From NCBI RefSeq assembly GCF_000150275.1, contig NW_002060943.1, forward strand, positions 7,386,066 to 7,450,065: a stretch of DNA of 64,000 nt, in the 5' to 3' direction. A program made the translations under genes and the position numbers. The number at the start of each line of letters is the position of its first letter. The first letter of the stretch is position 1. The notes beneath the pieces were generated by a model, which had not been told where the DNA came from, did no database searches, and saw only the letters and a program-made list of their open reading frames with translations. This DNA comes from Trichoplax adhaerens. Taxonomy: Eukaryota; Placozoa; Uniplacotomia; Trichoplacea; Trichoplacidae. Positions 28,869-40,557 of the stretch are shown here, piece after piece.

Positions 28869-29420
28869 ATTTATAGTCGTAAAGCAGTGCTGAAATGCTC
28901 GTAATAAGTGAATAATCGATTTGCTTTCTACTGGATTTGCTGAATTTTCCCTTAGCTCGACGGCAATGAAATCATCCAGCGCTAGCGACCTTGATCGTTA
29001 TGGATCACTATGACCACGAAAAGGATGATATAAATATTGTAGAGTACAGTATGAGTTATTGGGCGATACTTGAGTATGTATATAGTCTATACTAGAAAGG
29101 CATCAACAATGCATTTCACGTCCATTAGGCACTGCTGTATACTATCCGAAACAGTCGTATCGAGGTAAAGGTATAGTATGCCATTATCCCATCATCGGTG
29201 ACAAATTATATGGGCCTGCCTTGAAGAGAATTCTGCACTAGAGTAAAATGATATTTACAGTAAATCGAGTAGAAATTAAGCGAACAGGAGAATGCTTAAC
29301 GGATAGAGACTTTATTAGCTGTAAGGAATGCATTAGATCGTTGCATCTGCAACCCTGACATGGAGGGAGGTATGGATAGTTACGAAGAAAGCATGGCGAG
29401 GAAAGACCCTCAAGGGCTGA

Positions 29421-30650
29421 TGATATCATTGCATGCCTACCCTTGATCCTAGGCTCAAGTTAGACTACAGCTGGATGGGTGGAATCACTTATAGCAAAGT
29501 ACCGATAGCATTGCTTTGCTCTAATGAGATCAATGCATGCCTACACTTGATCCTAGGCTCGAGTTCGACTACAGCTGGATGGGTGGAATCACTTATAGCA
29601 AAGTACCGATAGCATTGCCTTGCTCTAATGAGATCATTGCATGCCTACCCTTGATCCTAGGCTCGAGTCAGACTACAGCTGGATGGGTGGAATCACTTAT
29701 AGTAAAGTACCGATAGCATTGCTTTGCTCTAATGAGATCATTGCATGCCTACTCTTGATCCTAGGCTCGAGTTCGACTAGCACTGGATGGGTGGAATCTT
29801 TTATAGTAAAGTACTGATAGCATTGCTTTGCTCTAATGAGATCAATGCATGACTAGTTGACTACCCTTGATCCTAGGCTCGAGTTAGACTACAGCTGGAT
29901 GGGTGGAATCACTTATAGCAAAGTACCGATAGCATTGCTTTGCTCTAATGAGATCAATGCATGCCTACTCTTGATCCTAGGCTCGAGTTCGACTAGCGCT
30001 GGATGGGTGGAATCACTTATAGCAAAGTACCGATAGCATTGCTTTGCTCTAACGAGATCATTGCATGCCTACTCTTGATCCTAGGCTCGAGTTCGACTAG
30101 CACTGGATGGGTGGAATCTTTTATAGTAAAGTACTGATAGCATTGCTTTGCTCTAATGAGATCAATGCATGACTACAGTAGTTGACTACCCTTGATCCTA
30201 GGCTCGAGTTAGACTACAGCTGGATGGGTGGAATCACTTATAGCAAAGTACTGAATAGCATTGCCTTGCTCTAATGAGATCATTGCATGCCTACCCTTGA
30301 TCCTAGGCTCGAGTCAGACTACAGCTGGATGGGTGGAATCACTTATAGCAAAGTACTGATAGCATTGCCTTACTCTAATGAGATCATTGCATACCTACCC
30401 TTGATCCTAGGCTCTAGTTAGACTACAGCTGGATGAGTGGAATCACTTATAGTAAAGTACTGATAGTATTGCCTTGCTTTAATAAGATCAATGCATGCCT
30501 ACCCTTGATCCTAGGCTCGAGTTCGACTAGAGCTGGATGGGTAGAATCACTTATAGCACAGTAATGATAGCATTGCTTTGCTCTAATGAGATCATTGCAC
30601 GCTTGTAAGTTCTAGGCTCGAGCTCAACTTGAGCTGGACCAGGAAATCAC
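29421..30650. repeat. ~105-bp satellite array, 12 copies
   Basis: Units are marked by CTTGATCCTAGGCTCGAGTT, TGGATGGGTGGAATCACTTA and TAGCATTGCTTTGCTCTAAT. The CTAGGCTC core occurs near 29449, 29551, 29657, 29761, 29871, 29977, 30081, 30198, 30303, 30407, 30511 and 30612, spacing 101-117 bp. Copies are close to identical except the last, which is decayed. Each unit contains the 6-bp palindromes GCATGC, CCTAGG and usually CTCGAG. Units 4-5 and 7-8 share the same variants (GAATCTTTTATAG, an inserted GTTGAC), showing a higher-order period of about 320 bp. Confidence 0.95.
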
Positions 30651-31539
30651 TTTGTGACTAAAAAAGAGGAGGTTATAACTTCTAATCCAGGCCTTGTAAG
30701 CCTTATCCTTATATTCTTATTGCTTAGAGAGATCGATCGAGCTATTATTGACCTCATTGATATCCATTTTATAGCATTTATTTTCTCGATATGGATTATG
30801 CCAGTGGCTTCCAAGAAGAAATACTTATTAATCATTGTAAGGTAGCTAGCTTAGTAATGCAGTATAGGCAGTAGGTCAAGAAACGATTCTACTAATACGC
30901 ACCTTCCCATAACCTATAATAAAGTATAGTATGACAAGCGGTGTATGCGTCAGTAATCTGCCATAGAAGACTTTGACCTACTAACCCTGCAACTGGCACT
31001 GCTGCAATCCATCAAGCTCTGCAAAGGCAAAACTACCTATCAGGAAAACGCACTGCTAGCTGACAGCAAAGCTTTGAGGTGGCCTTTGGACCTTTTTCCT
31101 GTCTCTCTTGGTAGTTTTGGATTAGCATAAGGTAGTGCCTAAACCATCTTAATTCTTCAATCATTGATTTTGGACTGTGGAAGAAAGTAAAGCCTAACTT
31201 GGTTTAATTCAAGCAAAGATGCGTCCATTTCCGAGCATGACGATTCAGCAAATCCTTGAGCCTTTAGCTCAACAGGTCAGTCAAAATGCTCAATTTGCCA
31301 TCATCGACTACCTCATAATGTCTTTACATGGATCTTAAGAGCAATTTTATATACTGCTGCAATCATAGATGGATATCTTGTATATCAGTCTATCGATGAA
31401 TGGTGGTTCTACAAGGTTTTTGTGCCACGGAGTCATAGACTACCTTTGTTATGCCTTGATTAAAACGGTGATAACTAGACAGTCGATGAGTAAAGATGGT
31501 AGTGATATCAAAGCAGGGTAAATAAATTGACTAACCTTT

Positions 31540-32500
31540 ATAGCCTTCATTTGTAGCTACTGTAGTCATTACAACAGAAAAGTAGATCAGTTTTTACTAT
31601 AATATGTTCGGTTAGCTTACTAAAAATAGCCAGTAGGGAATATTTTCGCTGTGCCTTGTTGCCAAGCATCATCACTGCCTGCTAGAAAATATCTTTTAGC
31701 CTTATCAATTAAAAACCAAGCATAACGGATAAATAAGTTCACTAAGGTTATAGTTAGAGCATTTTACGGCTACTGTAGAAATTGAAATAGGAAGGTAGAT
31801 CCATTTTGACTGCCATACTTGATACTTAATGGTGTTACTGAACAATTTTCAGTGGAAAGTAGTGTTACTTTGTCTTATCAACAATCATCACATTGATGGA
31901 AAATATCTTTTAGTATATAAATTATAAACCAGGCACTACGGGTGAATAAGTCCATTAAGCTTATAATTATAACATTTCACGGCTACTATAGTGATTGAAA
32001 TATTGGAAAACAGATTTATTTCTACTGCGATACTTAGCAGGTAGCTTAACGAAAAAAATTTCAGCAGAGGCTATTTTCAATTAACGAGTACATCATGTCG
32101 ATAATCATCACTTCAACAAGATAAAAATATTTTGAACCATCTGAGTTAAATTGATTAATTAAAACCAGTCGTAACCTTACAGTTATAGCGTTCTTTTGCG
32201 GCTACTTTATTGATTGAAACAGAAAGGTAGATTAATTTTTACTGCAATACTTGTTGGTAGCGTAGTGAAAAGATTCGAGTAGAGAGTGTTTTCGCTTTGC
32301 GTTACCATCAACAAAAAACATCTGTTAGCCTTACAACGAAAAGGGATAAAAAGATTATTCATAACCAATCTTACGGATAGATGAGTTCACAAACCTTATA
32401 GTTGTAGCATTCTTTCACGGCTACGGTAGTGATCGAAAGCGTAGAATGGGTAGAATGGTATTACTGCAGCACTTGCGAATAGCTACTAGAAAGATTCGAG
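31540..32500. repeat. Degenerate ~215-bp tandem repeats
   Basis: Five diverged copies share TTCACGGCTACTGTAGTGAT followed by GAAATAGAAAGGTAGATT and a TTTTTACTGCAATACTT-like stretch. Cores occur near 31551, 31756, 31972, 32190 and 32410. No coding potential is apparent. Confidence 0.7.
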
Positions 32501-32639
32501 TAGAGAGTGTTTTCACTTTGCGTTATCATCAATCATCATCACTTCAAGATGAAAAAATACCTTTTAGCCTTACGACTTACTCGTATATGCTGCAGATTAA
32601 AAACAACAATCATGCATACAACGTTAATAAATAAATCAA

Positions 32640-33110
32640 GAAATTGATTTAGAAAAGACCTACTGCTCGTATCGATACCATTCTCAGCTAGTTAAAGAGA
32701 TTAATACTGTAGTTACTTGCTAGTAAAAGTATCCATTAGCCATATAAGTTAAAAACAATCATATTACTCAATGTTAACTGAACTAAATCAATAAATTGAT
32801 TTAGATAGACCTACTGCTCGTATCGATACTATTCTTAGCTAGCGAAACGAATTAATAGTAAAAGGAACTATACTGTACGGTATAAATATCACGGTAAACA
32901 TGTTAATCATAATAATCATGGTCATACTATAAACCTTAAGGCTGGCTTGTTAATGATGATGTTGAAAACCGGTTCTCTCGATCAGTTTATGAATGTCATC
33001 GGCTTGAAAATAGTTAGCAAGCTATACTATAAACCTTAAGGCGGATAGTTTGTTGATGATGATGATTACAAACCATTCTCTTCGTCAGTTTATGAGTATT
33101 GTTACCGTGA
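32640..33110. repeat. Two local duplications upstream of vinculin
   Basis: One pair shares GACCTACTGCTCGTATCGAT (near 32658 and 32811, ~154 bp apart). A second pair shares ACTATAAACCTTAAGGC (near 32927 and 33024, ~97 bp apart), each followed by TGATGATGATG-like sequence. Both pairs are diverged. Confidence 0.65.
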
Positions 33111-33426
33111 TATCTCTTGATGAAAATCGTAGACTGTACTCGTATAGCCCCAAACTTGTCATTACTCTACTGTATATTGCAATATTATTAAGATAAAATC
33201 AAGGCTTTCCCGTTATTTAACTATAAAAAAAGGAAAAATTCGTTATACTATTAGTTGTAGTAAAACATACATTGTACATGCTCATCATTACTCTTTATTG
33301 CAACATCAAGATAATCAAGCTCATTTAGAATACGGAAAAGTAAATTGGAAATTTTTCTACTGCAATAAAACATCATAATTGACTTGCTACGCCAACAGAG
33401 AATACTGTATGTACTTGATTGAACAG

Positions 33427-36400
33427 CGACATATCCAAAACTGCAAGGAGAATTTTATCCTATAATGAAAACGTTTAGCAAACCAGCAGCAGTTTTATTA
33501 AGTAAACACTTATGATGTTGTCCTTTAGGTGTCTCAATTGGCTATAATCCATGAAGAAACAGAAGCCGGCAAATCAATCCCTGATATAACTATGCCCGTG
33601 CAAGCTGCCTGTGCCGCTGTTGCAAATCTTGTTCAGGTAACATACTCGTATACATCCACCATTCGATCTTTGTATTACAGTACCATCACAGCATTAATTA
33701 TATATACGCGTATAATTATTCAATCATAAATGGCTACAAGCAATGTAAGTTGCAGCATGATTAGAATAACTTTTTATAAGACAATTTAAACTGTTTCGCC
33801 ATCTTTATCAAGTCTATCTTCAATGACTGCTATAATTATGCATTCATTGAATGAAAAGTATGACCAGCGTTTGCTCCTTTTTATTACTGGATCATTCAAC
33901 TTAGGTCGGCCAAGATACTGCAAATGCTAGTAGTGATGAGAAATTTAAACAAGAAATGAATGTAGCACTGGAAGTGGTTAAAAATTCCTCTGTTAACTTA
34001 AATCAAGCTGCTCATCTACTAAAGGATGGCTCTTCTTCACTAGAAGCCAGAAATATATTAATTGATGGAACGAAAGGTTATCATGCCAAACAAATAAAAC
34101 AGTGTTAAACTTCAACATCTGATCGATTTAATGCTATAAAAGTCGATTAGAGTTTTTGTCGGTAGTTTTGCACTAGTAATTATGAATAATTCGGTAATCT
34201 CTTGATAAGATAATAGCACACGGGTAAAGTAGGTGAATATTATTAATCATATACACGTGCCTAATAGTAATAATTTTACACACAATTCTAACTTTGTAGC
34301 GACAAAATTCATATCTTCCGTTATCTCTTAATTACAAGTTCTTACGTTTAAAAAAACCAATATAACTGGCTTTGGGCGTTTATACGCGGTCAATGAACTG
34401 ATTGTAAGACCATAATGTCTCATTCTATTAGGTATACTATCTGGCACATCGGATCTCTTGTTTTCCTATGACGAATCCGAAGTAAAGAAAATCGTCCGTG
34501 TTTGCAATAATGTCAAAGATTACATGCCTAATGCTTCAGTTATTACTCATGAGGCTGATTATCAAACCTACACTAAAAGTGTCAAATCTGCAGTAGATAA
34601 CCTGTTAATTAGAATTAGAGCTCGCGCCGATGATTTACTGATTGAACTGAACAGGTAGCGTTCATATAGATTGCGTTTGAATATAGATATTAAAACTGAG
34701 AAGAAAATTTTTGAGTTATTAGCACCTCTGAAATAAAATTTCTTTCAATACAATTCCATTTGATAACCATTCTTGACAAGGTGTAACGTTTGCAATACTT
34801 CAGTATTTTAAAAATTGATAGTGTTACTGATAGGATTCTTATAGTTACTATGTGTACAGCACAGTATTAGTTATCATCTCATCAATAGTCAGCGTTTACT
34901 ATCAATAAATTCATCTATTGTGATATATGGGTCGCTTTGATTAAATCACTTAATAACTAATAAACCCACAAGAGTTAGTATTAAGATGTGACACTGTACA
35001 TGCGAATACAGCATTATTTTTTACAATATGTTGTGAACCGTTCAAATCGAGTAAACATGAAATACTATGAAAGTGTTTCATATTTTAAGAACACTTCTTT
35101 TTCAAGTTTAGGCGTTAAAATACTTTGACAAATTAATATTTCATGCTTGCTCTTTAACATAACTAGGCAGCTGCTAAAACGCTCATGTATCAATATTGAG
35201 GATGCCGTAACATCTATAGAATCTGTCTTAAAAGCTATAATTGACGACAATCAAGAAGCAGAACCATTACAAAATTCAAGAGATTCTTTTGTCGGTAATC
35301 ATTACACGTGTAATAAATCACTTATTCTAGTTTTCAGATTTAGTATTAAATATAACTAATTATACTGTATTTATCAAATATTTTTCAATATTGTAAACTA
35401 ATACTTACTGTTATAACTAAGGAATTGTATGTGAAGAACTTGAAGAAATTATACGGGTCTTAATGTTGCCGTTTACTGAAACACATGATGCATCTCAGGT
35501 TAGCCAATTAATCTATTCTTATATTGTACTCAATAGTGGTGACTTTGGACAGTAGATAATGTGTGGAACTACCTGCGACGTTGTTCAACTTTTTAATCTT
35601 CTCGACCTGTTAATGTAAAACCTTGACTAACTGGAAATAATTATGAACTTTTAGGATCATAGCTTACAAAATACTTCATTATGTCATGATTTCGATAAAT
35701 TAAGGGATCATTTGGTCAATGCACAATCTGATAAAGAGGGTTATCGTGGTTAGTCTGATCTCTCTATTAAATTATATTCAGTATAATAATTTTCTATTGT
35801 AGATGACAGAATTCGCAATATTGCTACGATATGACTCAATTCATTAATCTTCTTTATTATCATATGTCACAATTACTACTTAACATTTCATAATAAACAA
35901 ATTCTATGCATGTAGATAAGCTTATAGAAAACGTAGTATCAAAAGGAGTAGATATTTCCAAGAAATGTGACACTACAACTCAAACTGACATTGCAAATAA
36001 CTATAATTCACTTCAACAACACAATCGGAATTTAAAGGATAATACGGTTAGAATAATATTTTGATTGGAATATTTACTATTATTATTATCATTTCTATTC
36101 GTTTTGCTAACACAAGATAGTAAAAATGTTTGTGTTTTTTATCGTAAATAGGATACAGATCCATCGGCGCAAGCTACCAAGAAGGAAATGATAGATATAA
36201 TGGACAACACAGAGCAGGTGATGCAAAAACAATTAGCAAAACAAATTGCTGAGAATTTCGCTGATCCCGGATCCATTATAGAAGAACTTCAAAATCCAGC
36301 AGTACTAAAGGGTTAATAACATTTTAATCATCTATAATTGACACAATCCTAACTTTCAATTATCTGATCTCAATGGTAGACAACGAGAAAACAAAGTTGA

Positions 36401-39042
36401 AATGCGCAGAGTTCGTAAATCTGTCGGATTCGCTAGCCTCTACAGCGGAAGATGTTGCATTATTTGGTAGCGATAAATTGAACTTAGAGCAAACGGAGGA
36501 GATACGAAGCGCCTCAAGAAAGGTAACAGATGATTATTAACAGTAATGTGATTTGTCTAGTCTCATTACTTAACGAGATGTGAAGGTGGTGAAGGATCAC
36601 AAATACGGTAATTTAATACCTCTCTAATTAATGCTGTAGCTCCGTAAAGTAGCACCTACAGTTGTCAATGCCGCCATGGCTTCTTCAAGCAATATAGAGA
36701 ACCAGGTAATGGTTAATTTACTCACTAAGTCGAATCTTTCATATATCGATTTAATAGATATACAACTGTTTGATCAATAGGTTTACATTTCTTTTTCTGT
36801 TACTATAGTCAATCAGGCAATTTTCAGATGGCATTGCTACTCAATGGAAGGATACTGCAAGTTCCTTGTCGAAATATGTAGATGGTGCAATGGACAGTCA
36901 CACCCTTATAGCCGCTTCAGGTTATATTTATAGCGATATTACCGTCTGCTATAAATAAAGAGCCTGTTTGTTGAATATCAAATACAAATTGTAAGGCGAT
37001 ATGCATAAATGCTATTTTCCTGGTAATTTTTTGAACTTTTACAGAGGAAGCTGTTGAAAAATCAGCAAATGAGCTGTCAGAAGCGATAGAAAGTAGTAAT
37101 CCACAGGTTTGTAACTTTTAGCGCGTAATAAAATATATGTAAGACTAATTAATAAACAAGAAACGTAATATTTATGCGAATTTTCTCTGGAATGATTTCA
37201 CTTCACGAGCAGTTTAAAGCGATCTAACCGTATGTGTTACTTGCGATTATTTACGTGAATCATGTAAAAATGATATTAACATTATGATACAGGGCATACT
37301 TTCGAAAGCATCAGATTTTGCTAAGCATGCTGGTAGAGTATCTACAATTGCAAAGAGAGAAGTAGAAAATTCAGAAGATCCAATCTTTTCGCTAAAGATA
37401 ACTGAAGATCAAAAAGCTCTAGAAAACGGTTACAATTAGAATGAATCGATTGATTAATTATTTTTTAAGTTTTGTTAATTGAAACTAAAGTGTATCTTTA
37501 TCATATCAGATACTGTGGACTTGATAACCTGTGCAAATGTCTTGGCGGCAGATACTAATGATCAAGTAGCAAAGGATAATTTAAAAGTTAAGAAAGAAAT
37601 GGTAAGTTATGCTAAAATCATTTATTTTAAGTGACAATAGATATGGTCGCAATTTACTGACATGAGACAACTAATGATCAGGAAAACTCTGGTACTTGCT
37701 TTATTGTCTATAATATGAACAGGTTAGATCTGGCGTCCATAACGTTAGAAAGAGTTTGTCAGATGCTCTCGATGATGAAGTCGAACAAGCAACAGAAAAG
37801 GTTCATGAGCTGGAAGTCGCTGATGTTGTTAAAGACGGTAAGAGTTATGATTACTTAATATGTACAGCATGATATGGATGACTTTGCTGTTATACGAAAT
37901 TTTTACAACAGACTTCACTGTCTGTAGTCATGTAAAATCTGTTCCTATATCATTTCGTAGCCAAACCAGTCATTCCTCGCATAGCCGAAGAAACAGTAGT
38001 TGAAGAAGTGCCTGTGCCTCAGGAGCCCGTCCAACGTGAAGAACTTGATGAACAGATTCCTGATTATTTGACAAATCCTATTGCTGTAAATAACTTTATC
38101 GATTGTTTTCTTCCTACGTATTTCATGCTAATGAAGAAATCAATTACATTACAATTATCTAGCTATAAATGTCATACTGGCTATCCGTATTTTACGGTAA
38201 AGATTATTTTTGCCTAGGAGATCTAATTATTGTTTGACTCTAAAAATAATGTAGGAAGCTGCAAGATCGTTACGTAGGGAAACGAGTAGGTGGTCTGATA
38301 GTGATAACGATATCATAGCTACAGCCAGCAAAGCAGCTGGATTGATGGGTACTATGTCCAAAATTGTGGAGTACGTAGGCATTATGTAATTTGGGCACAA
38401 ATTTATAAAGAGCTTTTAATTTTATTATATTAAATAATGGATATCACTTTTAAACAGAGATGGGAGCGATGTAACAAGAAAAGAAATTATTCAAACGGCC
38501 AAGGATATTGCTAAAATTAGCGATTTGTTCGTGAAATATGTTGAGGAGATAGCCAGGAAATGCTCAGATAAACGAATGAAAGAAGTAGGTTGAAACAAAT
38601 TAAAACGTCTAGATGATAAGCATGATATCAGATCAATTCAAAAAATAGATAGCATAACTGGTGAATCAATTACTTTAGAATTTAAAGGTACTCCTGCAAC
38701 GGCTACCAACGATCAGCACGCAACTCAAAGTTGTCGCTACGGTAAAAGCGACTGCTGTAGCGTCTGGTGGTAAGTACTGCTAACAGTAATTTTATTGTTT
38801 TAAATTGCACTTAAGTTGACATTCAAAATAGTTCCATGAAATGAGCTGCATCCTTTATCATTTATAATGTAGACGAAAAGAGTAGCAGAGAAGCGAATGA
38901 AGTACTGGTTCTGAATGCAACCAACTTAATGAACACGATAAAAGAAACAGTCAGTGCTGCCAAAGCTGCAACTATTAAGATTAGAACAGATTCTGGGCAG
39001 AAAGTGGAATGGCGACGTAATCCAGCCCCTAAATTTTACTAA
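33427..39042 (+). CDS. VCL: Vinculin homologue (start exon unresolved)
   Basis: Vinculin links integrin and cadherin adhesions to F-actin through talin/alpha-catenin binding by its head and actin binding by its tail (known). Exons: candidate 33427-33472, then 33529-33636, 33905-34076, 34432-34654, 35167-35294, 35422-35498, 35655-35748, 35916-36046, 36152-36311, 36380-36522, 36640-36705, 36809-36920, 37045-37106, 37293-37428, 37510-37601, 37723-37837, 37961-38085, 38255-38370, 38458-38584, 38688-38769, 38873-39042. From 33529 on this gives 812 aa in frame. Head motifs include QLAIIHEETEAGKSIPDIT and GTSDLLFSYDESEVKKIVRV. The tail reads RETSRWSDSDNDIIATA, TAKDIAKISD, RLPTISTQLKVVATVKAT and ends EWRRNPAPKFY, as vinculin rather than alpha-catenin. 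It is roughly 230 residues short of vertebrate vinculin (1,066) in the centre. The linker (37961-38085) lacks the FPPPP/polyproline motifs. The initiator Met was not found. Confidence 0.9.
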
Positions 39043-40557
39043 ATTCACTGATATGAATTATAATTCTATAGACAGCATTAACGACGCACCACCATTGAGA
39101 TGATCATAATTCTACATTCTGTGTCATGGTTTTAATGATGATTATTAATAATATTTATCAAGACCTGAGGCTGTTGTAGTAGCGTAAAATGTTTTGTTTG
39201 TGATGGTTGAATTTATTCTAAAATTGTAGTTGATTTTATCTGTATCACATAATTTTCCAATCGCAATCTAGCATACTTTATTGTTCAATAGCTTTCTACG
39301 TCTTGATTTTCGTTATTTGGTAAATTTGCATAATTTTCATCTCGTCTCGTACCGGGTTGGACTTCAATAGTGTAGCAGACGAATAGAAAGGTCTGAATAC
39401 TTACTATGCCTAAATAATTGTAATATTATGCATGGTGTAACTAATAGTTAACTTTAATTGGAGCAATGGAATTGCTAAGTTATTACCATTCCTAAGTGAA
39501 ATATGTGTAACTTGTGGGTCCTTTACTGAATAACAAAAGCATTTTAGGTAAATATCATCAGGTGGTATCATATATGGACTGGTACAAATACCCATTTCCT
39601 GCTTTACTTCTTATTAATTAATTATATCTTATTAACCACTAGCAATAACATACAAATGAATTGTAAGACATTTTAATAAAATTGGGTAATAATAACTAAT
39701 CCCTTCTACTATTGATGACTTATCTTGAGCTTGATTGGAGCTTGCAATATGCAAGAATAAAAAAAGTTTAGCCATCCTGGATTGATACTACCACGCATGC
39801 GTAATCATGGGACGGTTTCATAGCAACCCCTTCTAGTATAGTAGAGGAATGAGTGATAAGCTCTGGAGAATATTCCTGTAACATCTTAGCTTTAGCCTTC
39901 TTAACTAACTATAGCAGTCTGGTTAGTTAACTTAACCCTGGAAGAACTTGAAAACTAGAATAATCCTTTAATTTTTTTCCATTTCTCGCAGCACTAGATA
40001 ATCCTAGGCACCATATTATAGGTAAATGATGATCAGATTAGGTCTCACGATATAGCACCACATGTATTACGATTTGCCATTTTACTACTGTACTTTGACT
40101 AAAAGTATAAGCTTATTTCGACTATTTATCACCCTATGGTATGTTATCATTGGATTTTTCCCCTTAATAGTATTTAAAAGGTCAACATACTTCAACTAAT
40201 TCACCTATTCATGTTCCATTCCAGAAGGAAAAGGACAGGTACCAGCAAAGTACGAGGATATCAATAATCTCTGTCGTGCTATATTCAATTAGCTTAGGCT
40301 ATTACAACATCGATTTGTTATTGCTGCAAGTATAGAGTTGAAGAAATTATTTAGCTGTATATTCTAAATCTTATACATTGCATTTGATCGATAACTTAAA
40401 AAAAAATTTTATTATTTTCTTAACCTAACATTTATTTCGATTTTACTATCATAATATTTAAAGTAAAATAAATTTAATAGAAAAACATGGTAAGAAATTA
40501 TTTCCTCACATTTGCCCTATTTTAGGTCTAAATCTGATGAAATAAAACTTAATTTAC
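39043..40557. other. Spacer between vinculin and the CSTPP1 homologue
   Basis: About 1.5 kb, holding the vinculin 3' end and the promoter of the next gene (same strand). A palindrome ACGCATGCGT sits at 39793-39802, resembling an NRF-1-type half-core, but it is 750 bp from the next start codon. Otherwise I see no coding or repeat structure. Confidence 0.45.

Larger units (their letters stand above)
28869..33426. other. Divergent spacer between EEFSEC and vinculin
   Basis: A 4.6-kb region holding the 5' ends of both flanking genes. Most of it is tandem repeat: the satellite at 29421-30650, a ~215-bp family at 31540-32500, and duplications at 32640-33110. The open frames at 29238-29429 (-), 30647-30845 (both strands) and 32446-32634 (+) have no recognisable product. 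I found no promoter motif I could defend. Confidence 0.5.

Noticed and set aside
30647-30845. Open frames on both strands directly after the satellite
   Set aside because: Mirror-image frames in the same segment with hydrophobic low-information sequence and no homologue recognised.
39780-39835. ACGCATGCGT palindrome and a GTTTCATAGCAAC sequence resembling an RFX X-box upstream of the CSTPP1 homologue
   Set aside because: An X-box would fit a cilium-related gene, but the match is imperfect in the left half-site and the site is over 700 bp from the start codon.
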